Position numbers and translations under genes: made by a program | Notes under the pieces: generated by a model | What the model was told of the DNA's origin: nothing | The model's input: the letters and a program-made list of their open reading frames with translations, nothing else | Database searches by the model: none | NCBI RefSeq assembly: GCF_902158555.1 | Contig: NZ_CABGGS010000012.1 | Location: 544,880 to 608,879 of the forward strand | From: Klebsiella spallanzanii | Lineage (GTDB): Bacteria > Pseudomonadota > Gammaproteobacteria > Enterobacterales > Enterobacteriaceae | Direction of reading: 5' to 3' | Length of the DNA: 64,000 nucleotides | Shown: positions 50,593 to 58,114 of the stretch, in pieces | Position numbering within the stretch: position 1 is the first letter of the stretch | How the letters are laid out: each line of letters begins with the position of its first letter

Positions 50593-51423
50593 ATGTTAAT
50601 GATTACCTCTTTTGCCAACCCCCGCGTGGCCCAGGCGTTTGTCGACTATATGGCGACGCAGGGAATTATTCTGACGATTCAGCAACATACGCAGAGCGAC
50701 ATCTGGCTGGCTGATGAAAGTCAGGCCGGGCGCGTACAGGCCGAGCTGGCCCGATTTCTGGAAAATCCCGCCGATCCGCGTTACCTCGCCGCCAGCTGGC
50801 AGTCGGGGCATACTAACAGCGGGCTGCATTACCAGCGTTTCCCTTTTTTAGCGACGCTTCGACACAACGCCGGGCCGTTTACCTGGGGCGTTCTGTTTGC
50901 CTGTATTGCGGTTTTTGTGCTGCAAACGGTTCTTGGCGATCAGCCGGTTATGCTGCTGCTGGCCTGGCCCTATGATCCTTCGCTGAAATTTGAGGTATGG
51001 CGCTACTTTAGCCATGCGCTCATGCACTTCTCGCTGATGCATATTCTGTTCAACCTGCTATGGTGGTGGTACCTCGGCGGGGCGGTGGAAAAACGCATTG
51101 GCAGCGGCAAGCTGGTGGTTATTACGGTCATCAGCGCCTTGCTGAGCGGCTTTGTCCAGCATCAGTTTAGCGGCCCGTGGTTTGGCGGTTTGTCCGGTGT
51201 GGTTTATGCGCTGATGGGCTACGTCTGGCTGCGAGGCGAGCGCGATCCGCAAAGCGGAATTTTTTTGCAGCGCGGCTTGATACTCTTCTCTTTAGTATGG
51301 TTAATTGCAGGCTGGTTTGACGTTTTCGGCATGTCGATCGCGAACGGCGCTCATGTGGCGGGTCTGGTGACCGGGCTGGCGATGGCGTTTGTTGATACGC
51401 AGAATGTGCGAAAACGAACGTAG
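50593..51423 (+). CDS. glpG: GlpG, rhomboid intramembrane serine protease
   Basis: Encodes 276 residues as E. coli GlpG. A soluble N-terminal domain is followed by six membrane segments; the catalytic pair is Ser201 in [11 protein letters not shown] and His254 in NGAHVAGL, and the [19 protein letters not shown] loop is conserved. It cleaves transmembrane segments within the inner membrane. It lies between glpE and glpR. Confidence 0.96.
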   Translation: MLMITSFANPRVAQAFVDYMATQGIILTIQQHTQSDIWLADESQAGRVQAELARFLENPADPRYLAASWQSGHTNSGLHYQRFPFLATLRHNAGPFTWGVLFACIAVFVLQTVLGDQPVMLLLAWPYDPSLKFEVWRYFSHALMHFSLMHILFNLLWWWYLGGAVEKRIGSGKLVVITVISALLSGFVQHQFSGPWFGGLSGVVYALMGYVWLRGERDPQSGIFLQRGLILFSLVWLIAGWFDVFGMSIANGAHVAGLVTGLAMAFVDTQNVRKRT

Positions 51424-51442
51424 AGACTCCCAGGGATATTTC

Positions 51443-52201
51443 ATGAAACAAACACAACGTCATGACGCGATTATCGAACTGGTAAAAAAACAGGGATACG
51501 TCAGTACTGAAGAGCTGGTCGAACAGTTTGCCGTCAGCCCGCAGACTATTCGCCGTGACCTGAATGATTTAGCTGAACAAAAAATGATCCTGCGCCACCA
51601 CGGCGGCGCGGCGCTGCCTTCCAGCTCGGTGAACACCTCCTGGCATGACAGGAAGTCGACCCAGACTCAGGAAAAAGAGCGCATTGCCCGTAAGGTGGCG
51701 AGCGAAATTCCCGACGGCGCGACGCTGTTTATTGATATCGGCACCACGCCGGAAGCCGTGGCGCATGCGTTGCTCAACCATAACGATCTGCGTATCGTCA
51801 CCAATAACCTCAACGTCGCCAACACGCTTATGGTGAAAGAGGATTTCCGCATTATTCTGGCGGGCGGCGAACTGCGCAGCCGAGATGGCGGGATTATCGG
51901 CGAGGCCACCCTGGACTTTATCTCCCAGTTCCGCCTTGATTTCGGCATTCTTGGCATCAGTGGAATCGACAGCGATGGCTCCCTGCTGGAGTTCGACTAC
52001 CACGAAGTGCGCACCAAACGGGCGATTATCGAGAACTCTCGTCATGTGATGCTGGTCGTTGACCACTCAAAATTTGGCCGCAATGCGATGGTGAATATGG
52101 GCAGTATCAGCATGGTCGATGCGGTCTATACCGACGTGATGCCGCCCGCTGGCGTGCTGAAGGTGATTACCGACAACAACCTTCAACTGGAGCTGTGCTG
52201 A
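51443..52201 (+). CDS. glpR: GlpR, DeoR-family repressor of the glp regulon
   Basis: Encodes 252 residues as E. coli GlpR. The DeoR helix-turn-helix is at about 6-57 (GYVSTEELVEQFAVSPQTIR); the sugar-phosphate domain contains IDIGTTPEAVAHALL and GGELRSRDGGIIGEATLDF. It represses glycerol-3-phosphate genes. ATG 51443 gives MKQTQRHDAIIELV; in-frame ATGs further up lie inside glpG. Its 3' end overlaps that of the convergent rtcR by 19 bases. Confidence 0.96.
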   Translation: MKQTQRHDAIIELVKKQGYVSTEELVEQFAVSPQTIRRDLNDLAEQKMILRHHGGAALPSSSVNTSWHDRKSTQTQEKERIARKVASEIPDGATLFIDIGTTPEAVAHALLNHNDLRIVTNNLNVANTLMVKEDFRIILAGGELRSRDGGIIGEATLDFISQFRLDFGILGISGIDSDGSLLEFDYHEVRTKRAIIENSRHVMLVVDHSKFGRNAMVNMGSISMVDAVYTDVMPPAGVLKVITDNNLQLELC

Positions 52202-53781
52202 TTCTTCAGCATTTCCCAGGCCAGGCCAAAGCGCGCCAGATACTTACGTAGCCGGTCAGCGTCATTGACGGTGGCTTTGCCAAGGCGTGAAACGTTAAAG
52301 AGCTGGCGTCCGGCATCGGAGATGCTTGTTGCCTGCTGACATACGGCAATGACGTTTTGCAGATGCAGGCGGTCAAACAGGTCCAGGTTTTCCGCCTCCG
52401 CCCCTAAAAGCGTGTCGATTGCCGAGGGGCGGTTATCATTCCAGCTGTAGCGCAGGCGCTCAATCTCATCCTCAACCGTGTTCACCGTGATGCGACCGTT
52501 CTCCGCCAGGGTTGCCATGCGGGTGACGCTGGCGGAAAGCTCGCGGAAGTTGCCGTTCCACGCCGCCTGCGGCGAGGTGGCGAAGGTCAGCCAGGCACGG
52601 CGCGCTTCGGTATTGAAACGCACGCTGTCGCCGGTTAACGCCGCGTGACGCTCAATTTCATAGTCGAGGTTGGGTTCGATATCTTCACGGCGCTGGCGCA
52701 AACCCGGCAGCTCAAACGTCCACAGATTGATACGCGCGTACAGGTCTTCGCGGAACTGGCCCTGGGCAACCAGCTGGCGTAAATCACGCACGGTCCCGGC
52801 GATAAGCTGGAAATCACTGCTCACCTGCTGGTCGCTGCCGAAGGGATAAAAGCGTTTTTCTTCTATTGCCTTAAGTAGCATTGCCTGTTCATCGGCGCCC
52901 AGCTCACCAATTTCATCCAGAAAAAGCATCCCGCCGTTTGCGCTGCGCAGCAGGCCGGCCCGCTCTTCCCGTGCGCCGGTAAACGCGCCTTTGACATGGC
53001 CAAATAAGGTCGACATGGCGGTATCGCCGCGCAGCGTCGCGCAGTTGACCTCGACAAACGGGCCGTTGAATTGATGGCGAGCCAGCTTTAATTCGTAGAT
53101 CCGGCGGGCCAGAAATGATTTGCCCGCGCCGGTCGGGCCGTTAAGCAACATGGGTGAACGGGAGCGGATGGCAACGCGCTCAATATGCTCGATCATCCGG
53201 TTGAAATGCGGGTTACGGGTCTCGATACCGGATTTCAGGAAGTTAAGCGTCTCTTCGCGCTCCTGGGCAAAGCGGCTGGCGATATCGTTATAGCGGCTGA
53301 GGTCGAGGTCGATGATCGTCACGTCGCCGGGGCTGTGGGGCTTATCCTTCTTCCGCGGCGGGGAGGTTTGCGCCAACCGCGCCGGGAGATAGCGCGCTTC
53401 CGCCAGCAGGAACCAGCAGATCTGCGCCACGTGAGTGCCGGTGGTGATATGAATCAGATAGTCTTCATCTTCCGGATGGAACGCGTGGCTGCGGGCGAAA
53501 TCATGTAGGCAGGCATAAACCTCTTCGAAATCCCATGGATTGCGGATGGCTATCTCGACGCCGATGACTTCCGTTTCCGGCGATACGCTGGCGATATCCT
53601 GTTTTAAGGTTTCAAACAGCCCCCGCGAACGCGCGTCGTACAGCAGCTCAAGGCGATGAACAACTAACGTTTCCTGCTGGCACAGGCTTAAGGTTGGTCG
53701 CCATTTTTCCCAGCGTTGGCTGCCGCGGCCAACGTAATCCAGTACCGTACCGACAAAACCAAAGGTCACCGTTTTGCGCAT
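52183..53781 (-). CDS. rtcR: RtcR, CARF-domain sigma54 activator of the RNA-repair operon
   Basis: Encodes 532 residues, the E. coli length. An N-terminal CARF (CRISPR-associated Rossmann) domain spans about 1-170 with [10 protein letters not shown] at 111-120; the central AAA+ domain has Walker A GPTGAGKS (215-222), the sigma54-contact motif GAFTGA (265-270) and Walker B GGMLFLDE (283-290); a C-terminal DNA-binding region follows. It activates the divergent rsr-rtcBA operon, probably on binding an RNA end or nucleotide ligand in the CARF domain. It faces a consensus sigma54 promoter. Confidence 0.96.
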   Translation of the reverse strand: MRKTVTFGFVGTVLDYVGRGSQRWEKWRPTLSLCQQETLVVHRLELLYDARSRGLFETLKQDIASVSPETEVIGVEIAIRNPWDFEEVYACLHDFARSHAFHPEDEDYLIHITTGTHVAQICWFLLAEARYLPARLAQTSPPRKKDKPHSPGDVTIIDLDLSRYNDIASRFAQEREETLNFLKSGIETRNPHFNRMIEHIERVAIRSRSPMLLNGPTGAGKSFLARRIYELKLARHQFNGPFVEVNCATLRGDTAMSTLFGHVKGAFTGAREERAGLLRSANGGMLFLDEIGELGADEQAMLLKAIEEKRFYPFGSDQQVSSDFQLIAGTVRDLRQLVAQGQFREDLYARINLWTFELPGLRQRREDIEPNLDYEIERHAALTGDSVRFNTEARRAWLTFATSPQAAWNGNFRELSASVTRMATLAENGRITVNTVEDEIERLRYSWNDNRPSAIDTLLGAEAENLDLFDRLHLQNVIAVCQQATSISDAGRQLFNVSRLGKATVNDADRLRKYLARFGLAWEMLKNQHSSS

Positions 53782-53796
53782 ATTAGATTTCCTTAT

Positions 53797-53824
53797 AAAA
53801 GACGATATTAAATTATCGTCTTTT
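53797..53824 (+). promoter_or_regulatory. Perfect palindrome, candidate RtcR enhancer site
   Basis: AAAAGACGATA (53797-53807) and TATCGTCTTTT (53814-53824) are a perfect 11-bp inverted repeat with a 6-base centre. It lies 16 bases before the rtcR start and about 90-118 bases before the sigma54 promoter, the usual spacing for an activator site. I infer that RtcR binds here. It also lies in the rtcR leader and could serve autoregulation. Confidence 0.65.
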
Positions 53825-53914
53825 AGCTTTTCCCGCGCAGTGAATTTTTTAGCTAAATGACGGTTAAAATAATTAATCTATAAAAATCAATTAAATATAA
53901 TTAATTTTAATTTC

Positions 53915-53930
53915 TGGCACGGCGGTTGCA
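53915..53930 (+). promoter_or_regulatory. Sigma54 (-24/-12) promoter of the rsr-rtcBA operon
   Basis: TGGCACGGCGGTTGCA is a consensus sigma54 promoter, with GG and GC 12 bases apart. Transcription should start near 53941. The AT-rich stretch between it and the palindrome (about 53860-53912) could bend and may hold an IHF site, but no exact IHF match is seen. Confidence 0.93.
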
Positions 53931-53957
53931 ATAGTCATGGCATGGAGAATAACGGAA

Positions 53958-55526
53958 ATGGGAAAACAGATGGCTAATCCACTTTTGTTCCGTTCGCTGT
54001 TACGGGACGCGCCGCTGGCAGATACGCAAAACCACGAACGTGCAGCGGCTTTTGCCTTCACCCCGCGCCATAAGTTGGCGCAGATGGTGATGACAGGCTG
54101 CATGAACGAAACCTTTTACGCCAGCGCTCAGGCACAGCTCAGTGATGTTCTGGAGATAGCGAAAGACCTGGACGATCTGTTTCTCGCGAAGCTGGCGATT
54201 TATGGCCGTGAGCGGGGAATGATGAAAGATATGCCTGCGTTGCTGACCGCGCTTCTGGCGGCGCGCAGTTCCGCGCTGCTGCCGGTGGTGTTTGCGCGGG
54301 TGATTAACAACGGTCGCATGCTGCGTAACTTTGTGCAGATATTGCGCAGCGGCGTCACCGGACGGCGTTCGCTGGGTACCCGGCCGAAGAAGCTGGTTCA
54401 GCGTTGGTTGCAGGAGGCCAGCGAAGAGCGTTTATTGCAGGCTTCGGTGGGCAATGCCCCGTCGCTGGCGGATATCGTGAAGATGGTTCACCCGCGTCCA
54501 CAGGCTCTGTGGCAGGACGCCTTTTTCGCCTGGCTAATCGGTAAGCCGTGTGACAAAGCACAACTGCCGGAGAAAACGCAGGCGCTGCTGGCGTTTCGTG
54601 AGGGTCGCGGTGGTGCGGCTTTACCCGATGTGCCGTTTTTACTGCTGACCCACGCGCCGCTGGCTACTGAACAATGGGCGCAGCTGGCACAGCGAATGAG
54701 CTGGCAAACGCTGCGGATGAATTTGAATACCCTGGCGCGTCACGGCGTTTTTGACAATGCAGAGCTGGCCGCCAGCGTAGCGAAACGGCTGGCGGACAGG
54801 GCGCAGGTGCGTCAGTCCCGGGTCTATCCTTATCAGCTGCTGTCGGCGTGGAGCAATCTGCAAAGCGGCGTGCCGCAGGCTATCAGCGATGCCTTAGAAC
54901 AGGCGATGGAGTTTGCGCTGGAGAACGTTCCGCAGTTTCGCGGCAACGTGGTGGTCTGTCCGGACGTATCGGGGTCGATGGGCTCATCGATAACCGGCTA
55001 TCGTCAGGGAGCAACCAGCAAAATTCGCTGCGTGGATGTTGCCGGGCTGATTGCCGCCGCCGTGTTGCGTAATCATCCGCAGGCCCGCGTGCTACCGTTC
55101 GAATGCGATGTGGTAAACGTTGCGCTCGACCCTAAGCAGTCGGTGATGCGTAACGCGCAGAAGCTGGCGGCAGTCGGCGGCGGTGGGACCAATTGTTCCG
55201 CACCGCTACGCAAGCTGCTGGCCGAGCGAGCGCGGGTGGATCTGGTGATCATGGTGTCGGATAACGAATCCTGGATTGATCGGTCGCGCCACGGCTCGAC
55301 CGCAACCATGGAGTGCTGGGCCGCGCTGAAAAAACGTAACCCGCTGGCGCGTCTGGTGTGTATCGACCTGCTGCCTTACGGCACCACCCAGGCGGCGGAG
55401 CGGGGCGATATTTTGAACGTCGGCGGTTTTAACGATGAGGTATTTACGGTGATTGATAACTTTGTTAACGGTCGCTACGGCAGCGCGCACTGGCTGGAAG
55501 AGATCGAGTCCGTGACGCTGCAATGA
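53958..55526 (+). CDS. rsr: Rsr, Ro60-like TROVE/vWA RNA-binding protein
   Basis: Encodes 522 residues from ATG 53958. The N-terminal ~330 residues are a TROVE (Ro) domain of HEAT-like helices (GCMNETFYASAQAQL, AIYGRERGMMKDMPALLTAL); the C-terminal von Willebrand A domain has the MIDAS motif CPDVSGSMGSS and a later GGGGTNCSAP. Ro proteins bind Y RNAs and misfolded or damaged RNAs; bacterial Rsr works with exonucleases such as PNPase. The ATG at 53937 would precede the predicted sigma54 transcript start, so it is excluded; ATG 53970 (MANPLLFRSL) is a good alternative with GGGA six bases upstream. First gene of the repair operon. Confidence 0.93.
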   Translation: MGKQMANPLLFRSLLRDAPLADTQNHERAAAFAFTPRHKLAQMVMTGCMNETFYASAQAQLSDVLEIAKDLDDLFLAKLAIYGRERGMMKDMPALLTALLAARSSALLPVVFARVINNGRMLRNFVQILRSGVTGRRSLGTRPKKLVQRWLQEASEERLLQASVGNAPSLADIVKMVHPRPQALWQDAFFAWLIGKPCDKAQLPEKTQALLAFREGRGGAALPDVPFLLLTHAPLATEQWAQLAQRMSWQTLRMNLNTLARHGVFDNAELAASVAKRLADRAQVRQSRVYPYQLLSAWSNLQSGVPQAISDALEQAMEFALENVPQFRGNVVVCPDVSGSMGSSITGYRQGATSKIRCVDVAGLIAAAVLRNHPQARVLPFECDVVNVALDPKQSVMRNAQKLAAVGGGGTNCSAPLRKLLAERARVDLVIMVSDNESWIDRSRHGSTATMECWAALKKRNPLARLVCIDLLPYGTTQAAERGDILNVGGFNDEVFTVIDNFVNGRYGSAHWLEEIESVTLQ

Positions 55527-55531
55527 GTATT

Positions 55532-55611
55532 CAGCGCGGCGCGAATGCTGGCCGGGATTACATCTTTCCCGATGCGTATCATCCCGGCTATGAATTTGTC
55601 GCGCGGCGCTG
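55532..55611 (+). ncRNA. Y RNA-like module 1, without tRNA-like domain
   Basis: An 80-nt fold beginning 6 bases after the rsr stop. The outer strands (13 bases at 55532 and 55599) pair with one G-G mismatch; an internal loop bearing ATGCT and TGAATTTG follows; the inner stem GCCGGGAT (55551-55558) and ATCCCGGC (55581-55588) is perfect. The signatures CGAATGCTG at the 5' side and TTTGTCG at the 3' side match modules 2 and 3. Its apical part is only a short hairpin (CATC/GATG), lacking the T-arm, acceptor and D-arm units. It resembles a minimal Ro-binding Y RNA. Confidence 0.65.
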
Positions 55612-55613
55612 AA

Positions 55614-55734
55614 GGCACGAATGCTGGTGGATCTACATCCTATGAAGATCCAGGTCGCAGGTTCGAATCCTGCCGGAGTCTGACTCCGTAGCTCAGAGGC
55701 TAGAGCAGGTCGATCCACCTTAACTTGTCGTGCC
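55614..55734 (+). ncRNA. Y RNA module 2 with permuted tRNA-like domain (YrlB/YrlA type)
   Basis: The stem GGCACGA (55614-55620) with TCGTGCC (55728-55734), internal loop with TTAACTTG, and inner stem GGTGGATC/GATCCACC form a Y RNA body. The apical part is a circularly permuted tRNA-like unit: T-arm GCAGG-TTCGAAT-CCTGC (55657-55673), acceptor CGGAGT-CTG-ACTCCG (55674-55688) and D-arm with GCTC/GAGC (55691-55706). Salmonella YrlA mimics tRNA in this way. It lies in the rsr-rtcB gap and is probably processed from the operon transcript. Confidence 0.88.
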
Positions 55735-55743
55735 ACCCTGTTT

Positions 55744-55847
55744 TGGCGAATGCCTGTGGATCTACATTTGTTGCGGGTTCGAGTCCCGTCAGAGCCCGGC
55801 TCTGTAGCTCAATGGTAGAGCCATGTATTCACATTAACTTGTCGCCA
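55744..55847 (+). ncRNA. Y RNA module 3 with permuted tRNA-like domain (YrlA/YrlB type)
   Basis: The stem TGGCGA (55744-55749) with TCGCCA (55842-55847), then TGTGGAT/ATTCACA, form the body, with the same TTAACTTGTCG signature as module 2. The tRNA-like unit is again permuted: T-arm CGGG-TTCGAGT-CCCG (55774-55788), acceptor CAGAGC-CCG-GCTCTG (55790-55804), D-arm TAGCTCAATGGTAGAGCC (55805-55822). It ends 27 bases before the rtcB start. Which of modules 2 and 3 is the ortholog of Salmonella yrlA or yrlB I cannot tell. Confidence 0.88.
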
Positions 55848-55874
55848 CCTTAATAAATAAAACGAGAAAAAATA

Positions 55875-57089
55875 ATGAATTACGAATTAATGACCACCCA
55901 GAACGCCCCGGTAAAAATGTGGACTAAAGGCGTACCAGTAGAAGACGATGCGCGTCAGCAGCTTATTAATACGGCAAAAATGCCCTTTATTTTCAACCAT
56001 ATTGCCGTGATGCCCGATGTACACCTTGGAAAAGGTTCGACCATCGGTAGCGTGATCCCAACGCGCGGTGCGATTATCCCGGCGGCGGTCGGTGTGGATA
56101 TCGGTTGCGGAATGAATGCGCTGCGTACCAGCTTAACGGCTGCGGATCTCCCGGATAACCTTGCTGAGCTGCGTAGCGCGATTGAAGCTGCCGTGCCGCA
56201 CGGACGTACCACCGGACGGGGCCGCCGTGACGCAGGGGCATGGGAAAATCCGCCAGCTAACGTTGAAGAAAAATGGGCGCAGCTGGAAGAGGGGTATCTG
56301 TGGTTAACGCAAAAATATCCGCGTTTTCTGAACACCAATAACCATAAGCATCTGGGAACGTTGGGAACCGGTAACCACTTTATTGAAATTTGTCTGGATG
56401 AGGCCGACCAGGTATGGATTATGCTGCACTCCGGTTCGCGCGGAATTGGTAACGCCATTGGTACGTACTTTATCGGCCTGGCGCAGCAAGAGATGCAGGA
56501 GCAACTGGAGACGCTGCCGTCCCGCGATCTGGCGTATTTTAATGAAGGAAGCGAATATTTTGACGATTACCTGAAAGCCGTCAACTGGGCGCAGATGTTC
56601 GCCAGCCTGAACCGCGATGCGATGATGGAAAACGCGTTAGCGGCGCTGCAGAAATGCGTGGATAAACCGATAACCCTCGGGATGGAAGATATCAACTGCC
56701 ACCATAACTATGTGCAAAAAGAGCAGCACTTTGGTGAAGAGATTTATGTGACACGTAAGGGCGCTGTTTCGGCGCAGCGCGGGCAGTACGGCATTATTCC
56801 GGGGTCGATGGGGGCGAAAAGCTTTATTGTCCGCGGGCTGGGAAACGAAGAATCCTTCTGTTCGTGCAGCCACGGTGCCGGGCGCGTGATGAGCCGTACT
56901 AAAGCGAAAAAGCTGTTTAGCGTCGACGATCAGATTCGCGCTACCGCGCATGTAGAATGCCGTAAAGATGCCGACGTTATCGATGAGATTCCGATGGCCT
57001 ACAAGGATATTGACGCGGTGATGGCTGCGCAATCCGATCTGGTAGAAATTGTGCATACGCTACGTCAGGTGGTGTGCGTTAAAGGATAG
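55875..57089 (+). CDS. rtcB: RtcB, 3'-phosphate RNA ligase
   Basis: Encodes 404 residues (E. coli 408; the 4-residue difference falls near [12 protein letters not shown]). Manganese ligands are Asp75 and Cys78 (VGVDIGCG), His168 (GTGNHFI), His185 (MLHSGSRG) and His277; the guanylated histidine is His333 in [11 protein letters not shown]. It joins 2',3'-cyclic- or 3'-phosphate RNA to 5'-OH RNA using GTP, repairing tRNAs and other cleaved RNAs. Cotranscribed with rsr and the Y RNAs; rtcA follows after 5 bases. Confidence 0.97.
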   Translation: MNYELMTTQNAPVKMWTKGVPVEDDARQQLINTAKMPFIFNHIAVMPDVHLGKGSTIGSVIPTRGAIIPAAVGVDIGCGMNALRTSLTAADLPDNLAELRSAIEAAVPHGRTTGRGRRDAGAWENPPANVEEKWAQLEEGYLWLTQKYPRFLNTNNHKHLGTLGTGNHFIEICLDEADQVWIMLHSGSRGIGNAIGTYFIGLAQQEMQEQLETLPSRDLAYFNEGSEYFDDYLKAVNWAQMFASLNRDAMMENALAALQKCVDKPITLGMEDINCHHNYVQKEQHFGEEIYVTRKGAVSAQRGQYGIIPGSMGAKSFIVRGLGNEESFCSCSHGAGRVMSRTKAKKLFSVDDQIRATAHVECRKDADVIDEIPMAYKDIDAVMAAQSDLVEIVHTLRQVVCVKG

Positions 57090-57094
57090 TCAAA

Positions 57095-58114
57095 ATGGAA
57101 AGGATGATTGCGCTGGACGGTGCGCAGGGAGAAGGCGGCGGGCAGATTTTGCGCTCGGCGCTGAGCCTGTCGATGATAACCGGCCAGCCGTTTGAGATTA
57201 GCGGCATTCGCGCCGGTCGCGCCAGGCCGGGGCTGCTGCGCCAGCATTTAACGGCGGTGCTGGCGGCGAAGGAAATCTGTGGTGCTGAGGTCAACGGCGA
57301 TGAACTGGGTTCGCAGCGGTTACGCTTTGCTCCGGGACGGGTTCGCGGCGGGGAGTATAAATTTGCTATCGGCAGCGCGGGTAGCTGCATGCTGGTGCTG
57401 CAAACGGTTTTACCCGCACTCTGGTTTGCCGATAGTCCGGCCCGCGTCGAAGTGAGCGGGGGGACGCATAATCAGTCAGCCCCCAGCGCGGATTTTATTT
57501 GCCGCGTCTGGGAGCCGCTGCTGGCGAAGATGGGCATAAACCAGCACGCCACCCTGATAAAACACGGCTTCTATCCGGCGGGCGGCGGCGCGGTGGTGGC
57601 GAAGGTTGGACCGGTTGCGTCATTGAGCGGGCTACAGCTGATATCGCGCGGTGAAACGGTGAGGATGAGCGCTGAAGCACTGTTGGCTTCTGTTCCTTAC
57701 CACGTCGGCGAACGTGAAGTGATGGCGCTGGAGTCCTGGCTGCCGCTGGCGGATAAAAAGGTTCAGGTACTGGAAGGCGGCGCCGGGCCGGGGAATACGC
57801 TGTCGCTGGCCGTTGAGTGCGAGAATCTCACGGAGCTGTTTATTGCCTTTGGCACCAAAGGCGTGAGCGCTGAAAAGGTCGCGCACCAGCTGGCTTTAGA
57901 GGCTAAACACTATCTTGCAAGCCCGGCGGCGGTGGGGGAATATCTGGCTGACCAGCTGATTTTACCGCTGGCGCTGGCGGGAGATGGTTCGTTTACCGTG
58001 GCGAAAACGTCAGCGCATTTGCTGACGAATATCGCGGTGGTCGAACGGTTTCTTCCGGTTCGATTTTCCTGCGAGCCGCTCGACGGCGGCTATCTTATTC
58101 AGGTACGGGGTTAA
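57095..58114 (+). CDS. rtcA: RtcA, RNA 3'-terminal phosphate cyclase
   Basis: Encodes 339 residues. The family start [20 protein letters not shown], the central [20 protein letters not shown] and the catalytic histidine region [17 protein letters not shown] are clear. It converts RNA 3'-phosphate ends to 2',3'-cyclic phosphates using ATP, making substrates for RtcB or protecting ends. It is more diverged from E. coli RtcA than its operon partners are, especially in the central third. Its stop overlaps that of the convergent malT by 4 bases. Confidence 0.96.
   Translation: MERMIALDGAQGEGGGQILRSALSLSMITGQPFEISGIRAGRARPGLLRQHLTAVLAAKEICGAEVNGDELGSQRLRFAPGRVRGGEYKFAIGSAGSCMLVLQTVLPALWFADSPARVEVSGGTHNQSAPSADFICRVWEPLLAKMGINQHATLIKHGFYPAGGGAVVAKVGPVASLSGLQLISRGETVRMSAEALLASVPYHVGEREVMALESWLPLADKKVQVLEGGAGPGNTLSLAVECENLTELFIAFGTKGVSAEKVAHQLALEAKHYLASPAAVGEYLADQLILPLALAGDGSFTVAKTSAHLLTNIAVVERFLPVRFSCEPLDGGYLIQVRG

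Noticed and set aside
55657..55706. Ordinary tRNA genes in the rsr-rtcB gap
   Set aside because: The T-arm, acceptor and D-arm are in permuted order, there is no anticodon arm, and the unit sits inside Y RNA stems; not a functional tRNA.
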